DNA of 64,000 nucleotides from Mycobacteroides chelonae CCUG 47445 (lineage in GTDB: Bacteria; Actinomycetota; Actinomycetes; Mycobacteriales; Mycobacteriaceae): the NCBI RefSeq assembly GCF_001632805.1, contig NZ_CP007220.1, positions 1,302,001 through 1,366,000 of the forward strand, read 5' to 3'. Positions 56,603-64,000 of this stretch are shown one piece after another. The notes under the pieces are model-generated. The model was not told the origin of the DNA. It saw only the letters and a list, made by a program, of their open reading frames with translations, and did not search any database. The position numbers were made by a program, and so were the translations under genes. Positions within the stretch are counted from its first letter, which is position 1. Each line of letters begins with the position of its first letter.

Positions 56603-58399
56603 ATGACCTCTACAGATATCCCCACGCCCGACACCGGCGAATCGAGTGCACCACGCGCGGATGACGCCGTCACCTTCGCGGACCTACAGATCGCCCCCGA
56701 GGTGCTGCGTGCGGTGTCCGACGTGGGGTACGAAACACCGTCGGCGATTCAGGCCGCCACCATCCCGCCGTTGTTGGCAGGTTCGGATGTGGTGGGCCTG
56801 GCGCAGACCGGTACGGGGAAGACGGCGGCGTTCGCCATCCCCATCCTCTCTAAAATCGATCTGACCTCGAAGAACACCCAGGCCTTGGTGCTGGCGCCCA
56901 CACGTGAGCTGGCGTTGCAGGTCGCCGAGGCGTTCGGCCGGTACGGCGCCCATATGCCCAAGCTGAATGTGCTGCCGATCTATGGCGGTCAGTCGTATGT
57001 GGTGCAGCTGTCGGGCCTCAAGCGGGGGGCTCAGGTTGTGGTCGGGACACCGGGGCGTGTCATCGATCACCTCGAGCGCGGCACGTTGGATCTGTCGCAT
57101 CTGGACTATCTGGTGCTGGACGAGGCCGACGAGATGCTCACCATGGGCTTCGCCGAGGATGTCGAACGCATCCTGGCCGATACTCCCGAGTACAAGCAGG
57201 TGGCGCTGTTCTCGGCCACCATGCCCACCACCATCCGCCGGCTCACCAAGAAGTACCTGCACGACCCGGTGGAGATCAAGGTCGAGGCAAAGACGTCCAC
57301 GGCCGAGAACATCACTCAGCGCTTCATCCAGGTGGCCGGCCCCCGCAAGATGGACGCGCTCACCCGGATCCTCGAGGTCGAGACGTTCGAGGCGATGATC
57401 GTGTTCGTCAGGACCAAACAGGCCACCGAGGAGGTGGCCGAAAAGCTCAAGGCACGCGGATTCGCCGCGGCGGCGATCAACGGCGATATCAACCAGTCGC
57501 AACGTGAGCGGACCATCAACGCGCTCAAGAGCGGGACCATCGACATCCTCGTGGCCACCGATGTTGCCGCCCGCGGTCTGGACGTCGAACGCATCTCCCA
57601 CGTCCTCAACTACGACATTCCGCACGACACGGAGTCGTATGTGCACCGCATCGGCCGCACGGGTCGCGCGGGCCGCTCGGGTACCGCGGTGTTGTTCGTC
57701 TCTCCGCGTGAGCGGCACCTACTCAAGGCCATCGAGAAGGCCACCGGTGCCCGGCTTGCCGAGGAGCCGCTGCCGTCGGTCGACGATGTCAATGCCCAGC
57801 GAGTGACGAAGTTCCGCGATGCCATCACCGCTGCGCTCGCGGCACCGGAAATCGAACTGTTCCGCCGGCTCGTCGAGGACTACGAACGCGATAACAATGT
57901 GCCGGTGGCCGATATCGCGGCAGCGCTGGCGGTACTGTCGCGCGACGGCGAGCAGTTCCTGCTGAAGCCCGATCCGCCTCGCGATCCTCGCCACGAGCGT
58001 GGGGAACGCCCCGAGCGCGGGCCCCGCGAACCGCGCACGCAGACTCCCGGCTTGGCGACGTATCGCATTGCTGTCGGCAAGCGGCACAAGGTGATGCCGG
58101 GCGCCATCGTGGGCGCGATCGCGAACGAAGGCGGTCTGCATCGCAGCGACTTCGGGCACATCACCATCCGCCCGGATCACTCACTTGTGGAGCTGCCCGC
58201 CAAGCTGTCGCCCAAGACATTGAAAGCGCTGGAGAACACCCGGATCTCCGGTGTACTCATCGAACTGCGCCCCGCGGGTGGGCCCGATGGTGCGCGCCCG
58301 GCGCGCAAGTTCGCGGATCGCAAGCGCCCAGACCACAAGCACACGGACCACAAACGGTCGGAGGCGAAGCGTCCCAAGCGGTCCCCCAAGAAACCATGA
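56603..58399 (+). CDS. deaD: DEAD-box RNA helicase DeaD/CsdA
   Basis: A 598-residue helicase. Q motif FADLQIAPEVLRAVSDVGYETPSAIQ (in parts), Walker A AQTGTGKTAAF, PTRELALQV, VVGTPGRVIDHL, DEAD box LVLDEADEML, SAT, then VFVRTK, ATDVAARGLDVERI and HRIGRTGRAGRSG. The C-terminal RNA-binding DbpA-like domain (YRIAVGKRHKVMPGAIVGAIANEGGLHRSDFGHITI, in parts) and a Lys/Arg-rich tail complete the CsdA form. It remodels RNA and ribosomes, especially in cold. ATG 56603 is preferred to the extension from 56552. Overlaps the acyltransferase by 4 bp. Confidence 0.95.
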   Translation: MTSTDIPTPDTGESSAPRADDAVTFADLQIAPEVLRAVSDVGYETPSAIQAATIPPLLAGSDVVGLAQTGTGKTAAFAIPILSKIDLTSKNTQALVLAPTRELALQVAEAFGRYGAHMPKLNVLPIYGGQSYVVQLSGLKRGAQVVVGTPGRVIDHLERGTLDLSHLDYLVLDEADEMLTMGFAEDVERILADTPEYKQVALFSATMPTTIRRLTKKYLHDPVEIKVEAKTSTAENITQRFIQVAGPRKMDALTRILEVETFEAMIVFVRTKQATEEVAEKLKARGFAAAAINGDINQSQRERTINALKSGTIDILVATDVAARGLDVERISHVLNYDIPHDTESYVHRIGRTGRAGRSGTAVLFVSPRERHLLKAIEKATGARLAEEPLPSVDDVNAQRVTKFRDAITAALAAPEIELFRRLVEDYERDNNVPVADIAAALAVLSRDGEQFLLKPDPPRDPRHERGERPERGPREPRTQTPGLATYRIAVGKRHKVMPGAIVGAIANEGGLHRSDFGHITIRPDHSLVELPAKLSPKTLKALENTRISGVLIELRPAGGPDGARPARKFADRKRPDHKHTDHKRSEAKRPKRSPKKP

Positions 58400-59592
58400 C
58401 GGCGGTCCCCGCGACTGACAGTGCCCCCGTCGTCCATGGTCCCGGACGCGTCGCTGCGCTCACGGGTATCCGGGCGGTGGCCGCGACCCTCGTGGTGGCC
58501 ACCCACGCGGCCTACAGCACCGGGAACTACGTCGTCGACGGCGTCTCTCCATGGCGGGCCTATCTGCACCTGATGCAGGCTCGTTTGGAGATCGGTGTCC
58601 CGATTTTCTTCGTTCTGTCCGGGTTCTTGCTGTTCCTGCCCTGGGTGCGGGCCGCTGCTGACGGTACTGCCTCACCTTCGGTGAAACGCTATGCCTGGCA
58701 CAGGTTTCGGCGCATCATGCCGGCGTACTGGATTCTGGTGGCGATCGCGTATACCTGGTATCACATCCGGGATCAGTATCCGAACCCCGGACACACCTGG
58801 CTGGGCTTACTGCGAAACCTCACGCTCACCCAGATTTACACCTCCAATTACGGGTATCGCTATATCCATCAAGGCATGACCCAGATCTGGAGCCTTGCCG
58901 TCGAGGCGGCGTTCTACGTCGCGTTGCCCTTCTTGGCGTGGCTGCTGATCAAGAGACTCTGTGGGGGCCAGTGGCATCCGGTGCGCCTGCTGGTCGGTCT
59001 GGGTGGTCTGGTCCTGGTGACACCGGCATGGATGACGCTGGTGTACACAGTCAGTGCCCTTCCGGACGGTGCGAAGCTATGGCTTCCGGCCTACCTTTCA
59101 TGGTTCGTGGGCGGCATGATTCTGTCCGTTCTCGCCGTGATGGGTGTGCGGTGCTACGCGTTGGTGACTGTGCCGCTCGCGATCATCTGCTACCTCATCG
59201 TGTCCACGCGGATAGCCGGAGACCCGACCACCTCGCCGTGGGCACTGCCGCAAGCGCTGACCAAATCGATCTTCTACGTGGTGATTGCCACATTGCTGGT
59301 CGCGCCCGCCGGGTTGGGTGACAACGGCTGGTATGTCAGGTTTCTCTCGTCGCGGCCCATGGTGTGGCTGGGGGAGATCTCTTACGAGCTGTTCCTGATC
59401 CACATGATCCTGATGGAGATCGTGATGGTCGACCTACTGCACTACCACGTCTACACCGGGTCGGTGGTCATCGTTTTCTTGGTGACGATGGTGTTCAGCG
59501 TGCCTGCGTCGTGGCTGATTCACCGGGCTGCGCAGATGCTGCTGGCGTGGGGTTCACGTCTGCGGAGATCATTGGTGCAACGAACTCCGTGA
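58396..59592 (+). CDS. Membrane acyltransferase, acyltransferase-3 family (Rv1254-like)
   Basis: A 398-residue membrane protein with about ten helices. The family motifs are LTGIRAVAATLVVATHAAYS near residue 25 (catalytic His), IGVPIFFVLSGFLLFLPWVR, and RYAWHRFRRIMPAYWILVAI (Arg-rich loop). It O-acylates sugars or lipids in the envelope, substrate unknown. ATG 58396 overlaps the deaD stop (ATGA), coupling it to an RNA helicase. Its last 98 bp overlap the convergent TetR gene in another frame, an unusually long overlap. Confidence 0.9.
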   Translation: MTAVPATDSAPVVHGPGRVAALTGIRAVAATLVVATHAAYSTGNYVVDGVSPWRAYLHLMQARLEIGVPIFFVLSGFLLFLPWVRAAADGTASPSVKRYAWHRFRRIMPAYWILVAIAYTWYHIRDQYPNPGHTWLGLLRNLTLTQIYTSNYGYRYIHQGMTQIWSLAVEAAFYVALPFLAWLLIKRLCGGQWHPVRLLVGLGGLVLVTPAWMTLVYTVSALPDGAKLWLPAYLSWFVGGMILSVLAVMGVRCYALVTVPLAIICYLIVSTRIAGDPTTSPWALPQALTKSIFYVVIATLLVAPAGLGDNGWYVRFLSSRPMVWLGEISYELFLIHMILMEIVMVDLLHYHVYTGSVVIVFLVTMVFSVPASWLIHRAAQMLLAWGSRLRRSLVQRTP

Positions 59593-60106
59593 TCAGAGTG
59601 CGCTCGTCGTCGGGGTTGTCCTCCGGGTAGGACAGCAGCGAGATGATCACCCGGACATACCATTTTGCCCGCAGGTGGGATTCGGGGTCCGCGACTGTGC
59701 CGTCGACGAACGCCGACACCATGGCGTTCAGAACTTCCGAATGTAAGGCGAGTGATCCGCCGACATACTCGCCGGGACGGAACCAGGCCGATAGCGCCGG
59801 GTTTTCGCGCACCACTCGCAGGCTGGTGAGTACGGCACTCACCAGACGTTCCGTCGGATCGTCGATTCCGGCGACCGCTGTGGTGACCTGTCCGGTGATG
59901 GTTCGTGCCTCGCGGTGCACGTAGGCGATGTGCAGCGCCTCGCGGTTCTCGAAGTACCGGTACAGCGTCGCGCGGGAACAGCCGGCGGCCTTGGCGATTT
60001 CATTCATGCCGACGGCGGCGACCCCGTCGCGCACGAACAGCTCGGCAGCTGCGTCGAGAATCTTCTCCGCGGCTACCGATGTTCGGGTGTCGGCCAACCA
60101 GCTCAC
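59495..60106 (-). CDS. TetR-family regulator (Rv1255c-like)
   Basis: A 203-residue TetR protein: HTH AAEKILDAAAELFVRDGVAAVGMNEIAKAAGCSRATLYRYFENREALHIAYV (in parts), then a helical ligand-binding domain (LVSAVLTSLRVVRENPALSAWFRPGEYVGG). It lies 39 bp downstream of cyp130 on the same strand, so it is probably co-transcribed and may regulate that promoter. GTG 60106 fits. The C-terminal 30 residues fall in the 98-bp overlap with the acyltransferase. Confidence 0.9.
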   Translation of the reverse strand: MSWLADTRTSVAAEKILDAAAELFVRDGVAAVGMNEIAKAAGCSRATLYRYFENREALHIAYVHREARTITGQVTTAVAGIDDPTERLVSAVLTSLRVVRENPALSAWFRPGEYVGGSLALHSEVLNAMVSAFVDGTVADPESHLRAKWYVRVIISLLSYPEDNPDDERTLITEFVAPMISADVNPTPAASAQPGESATTQAR

Positions 60107-60145
60107 GCTGGTTCACGCTCTTCGCGCACGCGGCTCATCGCAAGA

Positions 60146-61387
60146 TCATCGCACGCGGATGGGGACCGTCAGGGGCCTTCGCACATACGAGCCGTCCGCC
60201 CAGGTGACTCCGTCCATGTCGACCTCGAAATCCGGTATGCGGGTGAGTAGTTCCTCAAGAGCCACCCGCGATTGCATGCGCGCCGCGGCGGCTCCCAGGC
60301 AGTGGTGATTCCCGTGACTGAAGGTAAGTAGCTTGCCCGGGTTCCGCAGGACATTCAGTTCGCCTGCATCATCTCCGTATTCGCGCTCATCGCGATTGGC
60401 GCTGCCGTAGAGCAGCAGCGCACGCCGCCCCGCCGGAATGGTGGTATCACCGATGGTGACATCGCGGGTCGCGGTGCGCGCGAGCCCCTGCACCGGAGAT
60501 GTCAGGCGCAGGAATTCCTCGACCGCTCCCGGAATGCGCGATGGATCCTCGATCAGCATTCGCCGCTGTTCGGGATATTTATGCAGCAGTTGTATTGCAC
60601 CGCCCAGCATTCCGGTGGTCGTATCGTTACCGCCCGTCACCATGGTGAATGCGAAACCGAGGATCTGGAGCGTCCCGCTGATATCTCCGTCCGCACCGAC
60701 GCCCGCCGCGACCAGGTGCGACACGGTGTCGTCCTCGGGTTCGGCACGTCGTCGTTCAATCAGCCCGGTGAAGTACATCATCAGTTCACCGATGGTCTGA
60801 GCGACCTCGCCCTGCATGGCCTCGATGTCGATGGCGCCGCCGGATGCCGCCGCGACGATGCCATCGGTCCAGGCGTCGAACTGTGCGCGGTCCTCTTCGG
60901 GCACCCCGAGGTAGTGCGCGACAACCATCGAGGGCAACGGTTTGAACAGCTCTACGACGATATCGCCCTCGCCGCGTTCCTTGAGGCGCTCAAGGCATTC
61001 CACCACGAACTCGCGCACCTTGGGTTCCACGGCGACGACTTGGCGCGGTGTGAATCCGCGGGAGACGAGCTTGCGGAAAGTGGTATGCGTGGGCGGGTCC
61101 TGCATGACCATGGGCGGGTTATCGCCCATGCCGGTCTTCTCCAGGTCGCCGTACATGACGGTCAGACCCCGTGCCGAGGAGAACGTCTCCCAATCGCGAG
61201 CGGCCTCGTAGACATCGGCATGCCGGGTGAGCACGTAATAGTCATCGGCGGGGGCATGCTCGGGCACCACGTGGTGTACCGGATCGTGGTCGCGCAGGGC
61301 TTCGTACATCGGCCAGGGATCGGTCCAGTTGTCGGAGGCTCCGGGGATGTAGCGCGGCACAACTGCGTGAGACACATCAAGTGACAT
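60146..61387 (-). CDS. cyp130: Cytochrome P450 CYP130
   Basis: A 413-residue P450, closely similar to M. tuberculosis CYP130 (Rv1256c): MVMQDPPTHTTFRKLVSRGFTPRQV, ELFKPLPSMVVAHYLGVPEED and ERRRAEPEDD are nearly the same there. I-helix VTGGNDTTTG (Asn replaces the usual acid before Thr), ExxR in EEFLR, heme loop FSHGNHHCLGAAAAR with the Cys ligand. M. tuberculosis CYP130 N-demethylates dextromethorphan-like probe compounds; the native substrate is not settled. A GACATGTC palindrome covers the start codon. The neighbouring SDR and FAD dehydrogenase may share its pathway. Confidence 0.94.
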   Translation of the reverse strand: MSLDVSHAVVPRYIPGASDNWTDPWPMYEALRDHDPVHHVVPEHAPADDYYVLTRHADVYEAARDWETFSSARGLTVMYGDLEKTGMGDNPPMVMQDPPTHTTFRKLVSRGFTPRQVVAVEPKVREFVVECLERLKERGEGDIVVELFKPLPSMVVAHYLGVPEEDRAQFDAWTDGIVAAASGGAIDIEAMQGEVAQTIGELMMYFTGLIERRRAEPEDDTVSHLVAAGVGADGDISGTLQILGFAFTMVTGGNDTTTGMLGGAIQLLHKYPEQRRMLIEDPSRIPGAVEEFLRLTSPVQGLARTATRDVTIGDTTIPAGRRALLLYGSANRDEREYGDDAGELNVLRNPGKLLTFSHGNHHCLGAAAARMQSRVALEELLTRIPDFEVDMDGVTWADGSYVRRPLTVPIRVR

Positions 61388-61437
61388 GTCTTATGTGTAA
61401 GGCATATGGCCCAGGGTGTCAAGGCTCTTTGGCGAAG

Positions 61438-62805
61438 CTAGACGAGCGTCCCTGGGTTGAGGATGCCCGCCGGGTCGAGAGCCTGTTTGATTCGGCGATT
61501 GACCTCCAGCACCTCCGGGCCGACCTGGCCGCCCAACCATGGCTTCTTGAGGCGGCCCACCCCGTGCTCGCCGGTGATGGTGCCTCCCAAAGAGATCGCC
61601 AGATTCATGATCGCGCCGAACGCGGCATGGGCGCGCTGCGACTCATCGGGGTCGTTGGGGTTGTGCACGATCAGTGGATGGGTGTTGCCGTCACCGGCGT
61701 GTGCGATCACCGAGATGAGCAACCGGTGTTGTGTCGCGATGGCTTCCACTCCTTTCACCAGCTCGGCGAGCTTGGGGAGTGGAACGCCCACGTCTTCCAG
61801 TAGCAGCGGCCCCTTTGCTTCCACCGCAGGGATCGCGAACCTTCGTGCCGCGACGAAGGCCTCGCCCTCCTCCTGGTCATCGGTGGAAAAGACCTCGGCA
61901 GCATGATGATCGGTAAAGATCCGTGCGATAAGGTCCGCATCCTCTGCCGACGTTCGACCGCGTTCATCCGAGCGGGCGACGAGCATGGCGGCGGCCTCGC
62001 GGTCCAGCCCCATCTTCAATTTGTCCTCAACCGCGTTGATCGCCACCGAGTCCATGAACTCCAGCATTGAAGGCCGGATCTGTGCGGTAATGGCCAGTAC
62101 CGCATCGGCCGCCTCGGTTACCGAATTGAACGTCGCCACCACGGTGCACGGCGGCGGTTGTGGGGGCAGTAGCCGCAGCGTGACCTCGGTGATGACCCCC
62201 AGGGACCCCTCGCTGCCCACGAAGAGCTTTGTAAGGCTCAGTCCAGCAACATCTTTCAGTCGCGGCCCGCCCAGTCTCAGGATTGTGCCGTCGGCCAGGA
62301 CGACGTGCATGCCCAGCACGTAGTCGGTGGTGACGCCGTACTTGACGCAGCACAGCCCACCGGCGTTGGTCGCGATGTTGCCGCCGATGCTGCAGATCTC
62401 GAACGACGATGGGTCCGGCGGGTACCAGAGACCGTGTTCGGCGGCGCTGGCCTTTACTTCCGCGTTGAGGGCGCCGGGCTGGGCGATCGCGACACGCGTG
62501 GTGGTGTCGATCGTGATGGCGCGCATCCGTTCGGTCGACAGCACGATAGCGCCGTCCTGGGCGGTCGACCCCCCGGATAGTCCAGTGCCCGCACCGCGGG
62601 GCACGACGGGGATGTGATGGGTGCTGGCCCATTTCAGGGTCGCGGAGACCTGCTCAGTGCTGCTGGGACGTACCACCGCCAAGGGCGTTCCGGCGTCAGG
62701 ATCGAAGGCGCGGTCCTGTCGATAGGAGGCGGTGATATCCGGATCGGTGATGACCGCACCCTCGCCGAGGGTGGTTGCGAGCTCGTCGAGGGCGGTCTGG
62801 CTCAT
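61438..62805 (-). CDS. FAD-linked D-2-hydroxyacid dehydrogenase (Rv1257c-like), copy 2
   Basis: A 455-residue VAO-fold flavoprotein: VPRGAGTGLSGGSTAQDGAIVLS, CSIGGNIATNAGGLCCVKYGVTTDYVLGM (in parts) in the FAD domain; VIAHAGDGNTHPLIVHNP with the HAGDGNxH substrate histidines, and GEHGVGRLKKPWLGGQVGPE. It resembles GlcD/D-lactate dehydrogenase of the kind oxidising glycolate or D-lactate, and is same-family with the gene at 51129-52457. ATG 62805 overlaps the SDR stop by 4 bp. Order here matches Rv1256c-Rv1257c-Rv1258c with an SDR inserted. Confidence 0.91.
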   Translation of the reverse strand: MSQTALDELATTLGEGAVITDPDITASYRQDRAFDPDAGTPLAVVRPSSTEQVSATLKWASTHHIPVVPRGAGTGLSGGSTAQDGAIVLSTERMRAITIDTTTRVAIAQPGALNAEVKASAAEHGLWYPPDPSSFEICSIGGNIATNAGGLCCVKYGVTTDYVLGMHVVLADGTILRLGGPRLKDVAGLSLTKLFVGSEGSLGVITEVTLRLLPPQPPPCTVVATFNSVTEAADAVLAITAQIRPSMLEFMDSVAINAVEDKLKMGLDREAAAMLVARSDERGRTSAEDADLIARIFTDHHAAEVFSTDDQEEGEAFVAARRFAIPAVEAKGPLLLEDVGVPLPKLAELVKGVEAIATQHRLLISVIAHAGDGNTHPLIVHNPNDPDESQRAHAAFGAIMNLAISLGGTITGEHGVGRLKKPWLGGQVGPEVLEVNRRIKQALDPAGILNPGTLV

Positions 62806-63635
62806 ATCATTCGCGCTGTCGCGCCGGCGTCGATCGGCAGCACCGTCCCGGTGATGTGCGAGCTGGCTTCGTGAGCCAGGAACAACACGGCGCGGGTGAC
62901 TTCCTCGGCTTTGAGGAAGGGGGCGTACTGCAGGTGCAGCGATGCGAAGACGGACTCGACGTCCTTGAGGGTCGGCTTCTCAAGATCGGGCCGCATCATG
63001 CCGAAGACGAAATCGTTTTGTGTCATCGGGGTTTCGATGTTGCCCGGTGCGACGGCGTTGACGGTGATGCCGTAGCCGACGAGGTCATGCGCGGCGACCT
63101 TGGTCAGTCCGATGACGCCCCACTTCGACGACACGTACGAGGCCTGCGCCCACGTTGCGCTGTGGCCGAGCATCGAGGAGACCGTGACGATCCGGCCGTA
63201 GTTCCGCTTGATCATGCCGGGTGCCACGGCCGCGATGGTGTTAAAGGTTCCGGTGAGATTGGTGCCGATAACCTCGTCCCATTGGGCCGACTCGACGTCG
63301 GGCAGCAGTGCGATGGTGCTGATACCAGCGTTGGTGATCGCGATATCGATTCCGCCGAGTGACTCCTCGGTCTCGGTGACGAACGCCTCCAGCGCCGCTC
63401 GGTCCTTCACATCAAGTTTGGCTGAGATGCACTGCCGCCCGGTCTTTTCGACCATCGCGACCGTCTCGGCCAGGTCGTCCTCGGTTGCCAGCGGATACCC
63501 CACGACGTCGCTGTTCTCGCAGCGGTCACAGATCGCGATATCAGCGCCCGCCTCGGCCAGCGCCAGTGCGTGCGAACGCCCCATGCCGCGTGCGCCGCCG
63601 GTGATCAGTGCAGTTCTTCTCTCGAAATCAGCCAC
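62802..63635 (-). CDS. Mycofactocin-coupled SDR oxidoreductase
   Basis: A 277-residue SDR with the insert typical of mycofactocin-dependent members: after the cofactor loop TGGARGMGRSHALALAEAGADIAICD comes CENSDVVGYPLATEDDLAETVAMVEKTGR (each read in parts), where YPLAT and the ED/LAETV segment are the hallmark. NAGIST, VSSMLGHSATWAQASYVSSKWG (Ser, Tyr, Lys) and a long C-terminal loop follow. Such enzymes keep NAD bound tightly and pass electrons to mycofactocin, usually from alcohols. Co-transcribed with the FAD dehydrogenase (4-bp overlap) and 10 bp after the MFS gene. Confidence 0.88.
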   Translation of the reverse strand: MADFERRTALITGGARGMGRSHALALAEAGADIAICDRCENSDVVGYPLATEDDLAETVAMVEKTGRQCISAKLDVKDRAALEAFVTETEESLGGIDIAITNAGISTIALLPDVESAQWDEVIGTNLTGTFNTIAAVAPGMIKRNYGRIVTVSSMLGHSATWAQASYVSSKWGVIGLTKVAAHDLVGYGITVNAVAPGNIETPMTQNDFVFGMMRPDLEKPTLKDVESVFASLHLQYAPFLKAEEVTRAVLFLAHEASSHITGTVLPIDAGATARMI

Positions 63636-63645
63636 GAAGCCGACC

Positions 63646-64000
63646 CTACCGAGTGGGATCGTTGTGGGGCCGCTGTTCGCCCCGGTCCAACTCCCGCAAG
63701 ACGGGCATTTGCGTGCTGGCGACGGCGATGAGGATCATGGGTATGCCGATGATCGTCAAGGTCGAGGCGACGCCGAACTTGTCGGCGATCGGGCCGGCGA
63801 GCATGAATCCGAGCGGCCCGGCGCAGTACGCGGTGGAGGTCATGACGCCCACCACCCGGCCGCGCAAGTGTTCGGGGGAGCGGGTCTGCATCACGTAGTT
63901 GGCGATCGGCGCCACCGGTCCGTAGATGAAGCCCAGGCATGCGCCCAGTACCAGCAGCACCGCGATGGGCGGCAGGAGCGACATACCCAGCGTGGTGATG
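63646..64000 (-). CDS. tap: MFS efflux transporter Tap-like, C-terminal part (gene runs off the window)
   Basis: About 117 residues are present, with in-frame codons reaching the right edge. Motifs: VLLVLGACLGFIYGPVAPIANYVMQTRSPEHLRGRVVGVMTSTAYCAGPLGFMLAGPIADKFG (in parts; last helices of a DHA3-type MFS), then a basic tail. Position after Rv1257c and the sequence fit Tap (Rv1258c), a tetracycline, aminoglycoside and multidrug efflux pump in mycobacteria. Only the 3' end is visible, so the Tap name is supported chiefly by synteny. It likely heads the operon with the SDR and FAD dehydrogenase. Confidence 0.72.
   Translation of the reverse strand, partial: ITTLGMSLLPPIAVLLVLGACLGFIYGPVAPIANYVMQTRSPEHLRGRVVGVMTSTAYCAGPLGFMLAGPIADKFGVASTLTIIGIPMILIAVASTQMPVLRELDRGEQRPHNDPTR

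Noticed and set aside
61383..61390. GACATGTC palindrome over the cyp130 start codon
   Set aside because: Only 8 bp and not extended by flanking arms with the same centre; too weak to call an operator.

Overview
The window is a mycobacterial chromosome segment of high GC content. It looks most like a rapid grower of the Mycobacteroides abscessus/chelonae group. The evidence is long synteny with the M. tuberculosis Rv1207-Rv1258c order: folP2, gpgS, tag, glgM/glgC, the Rv1216c-1219c ABC exporter with its TetR, sigE-rseA-htrA-tatB, mrp, lpqY-sugABC, corA, lpqZ, an Rv1245c-type SDR, kgd, an Rv1251c-type helicase, lprE, deaD, an Rv1254 acyltransferase, an Rv1255c TetR, cyp130, Rv1257c and a Tap-type MFS pump. 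That order is broken by genes M. tuberculosis lacks at these places. The species assignment is inference.

Layout. 1-5.7 kb: end of folP2, then gpgS, small genes, tag, and divergent glgM/glgC (methylglucose-polysaccharide and alpha-glucan synthesis). 5.7-9.5 kb: membrane methyltransferase, two-gene ABC exporter and TetR repressor, with a large operator over the TetR start. 9.6-13.7 kb: O-methyltransferase and the envelope-stress block sigE, rseA, htrA, tatB. 13.7-19.7 kb: mrp, a proline-rich lytic transglycosylase, an MpaB-type oxygenase, a CitE-like lyase and two small membrane proteins. 19.8-24.8 kb: lpqY-sugA-sugB-sugC trehalose importer with an extra SUFU-domain gene. 24.8-28.7 kb: corA, marC, a malic enzyme and lpqZ.

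28.7-43.0 kb is the accessory heart of the window. A TetR gene is divergent from a tightly packed cytochrome P450, short-chain dehydrogenase and type I Baeyer-Villiger monooxygenase operon. Next come two tandem SxxK serine hydrolases, two tandem Rv1245c-like SDRs, a methyltransferase gene broken by one nonsense codon, a PucR-type regulator and two secretory-lipase-family genes. The enzyme order (hydroxylate, oxidise to ketone, insert oxygen to form an ester, hydrolyse) suggests a subterminal-oxidation pathway for a hydrophobic substrate. This is a hypothesis.

43.0-64.0 kb returns to core order: kgd (with a strong 3' hairpin), an EcsC-like protein, two overlapping MFS pumps, a SnoaL-like protein, an FAD D-2-hydroxyacid dehydrogenase, a 1141-residue nuclease-helicase fusion, lprE, deaD, acyltransferase, TetR, cyp130, a second FAD dehydrogenase, a mycofactocin-type SDR and a truncated Tap-like MFS gene.

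Many genes have TANNNT -10 hexamers 6-8 nt before the start codon, typical of mycobacterial leaderless transcription. These were used to choose several starts. No rRNA, tRNA, CRISPR array, prophage or insertion sequence was seen.
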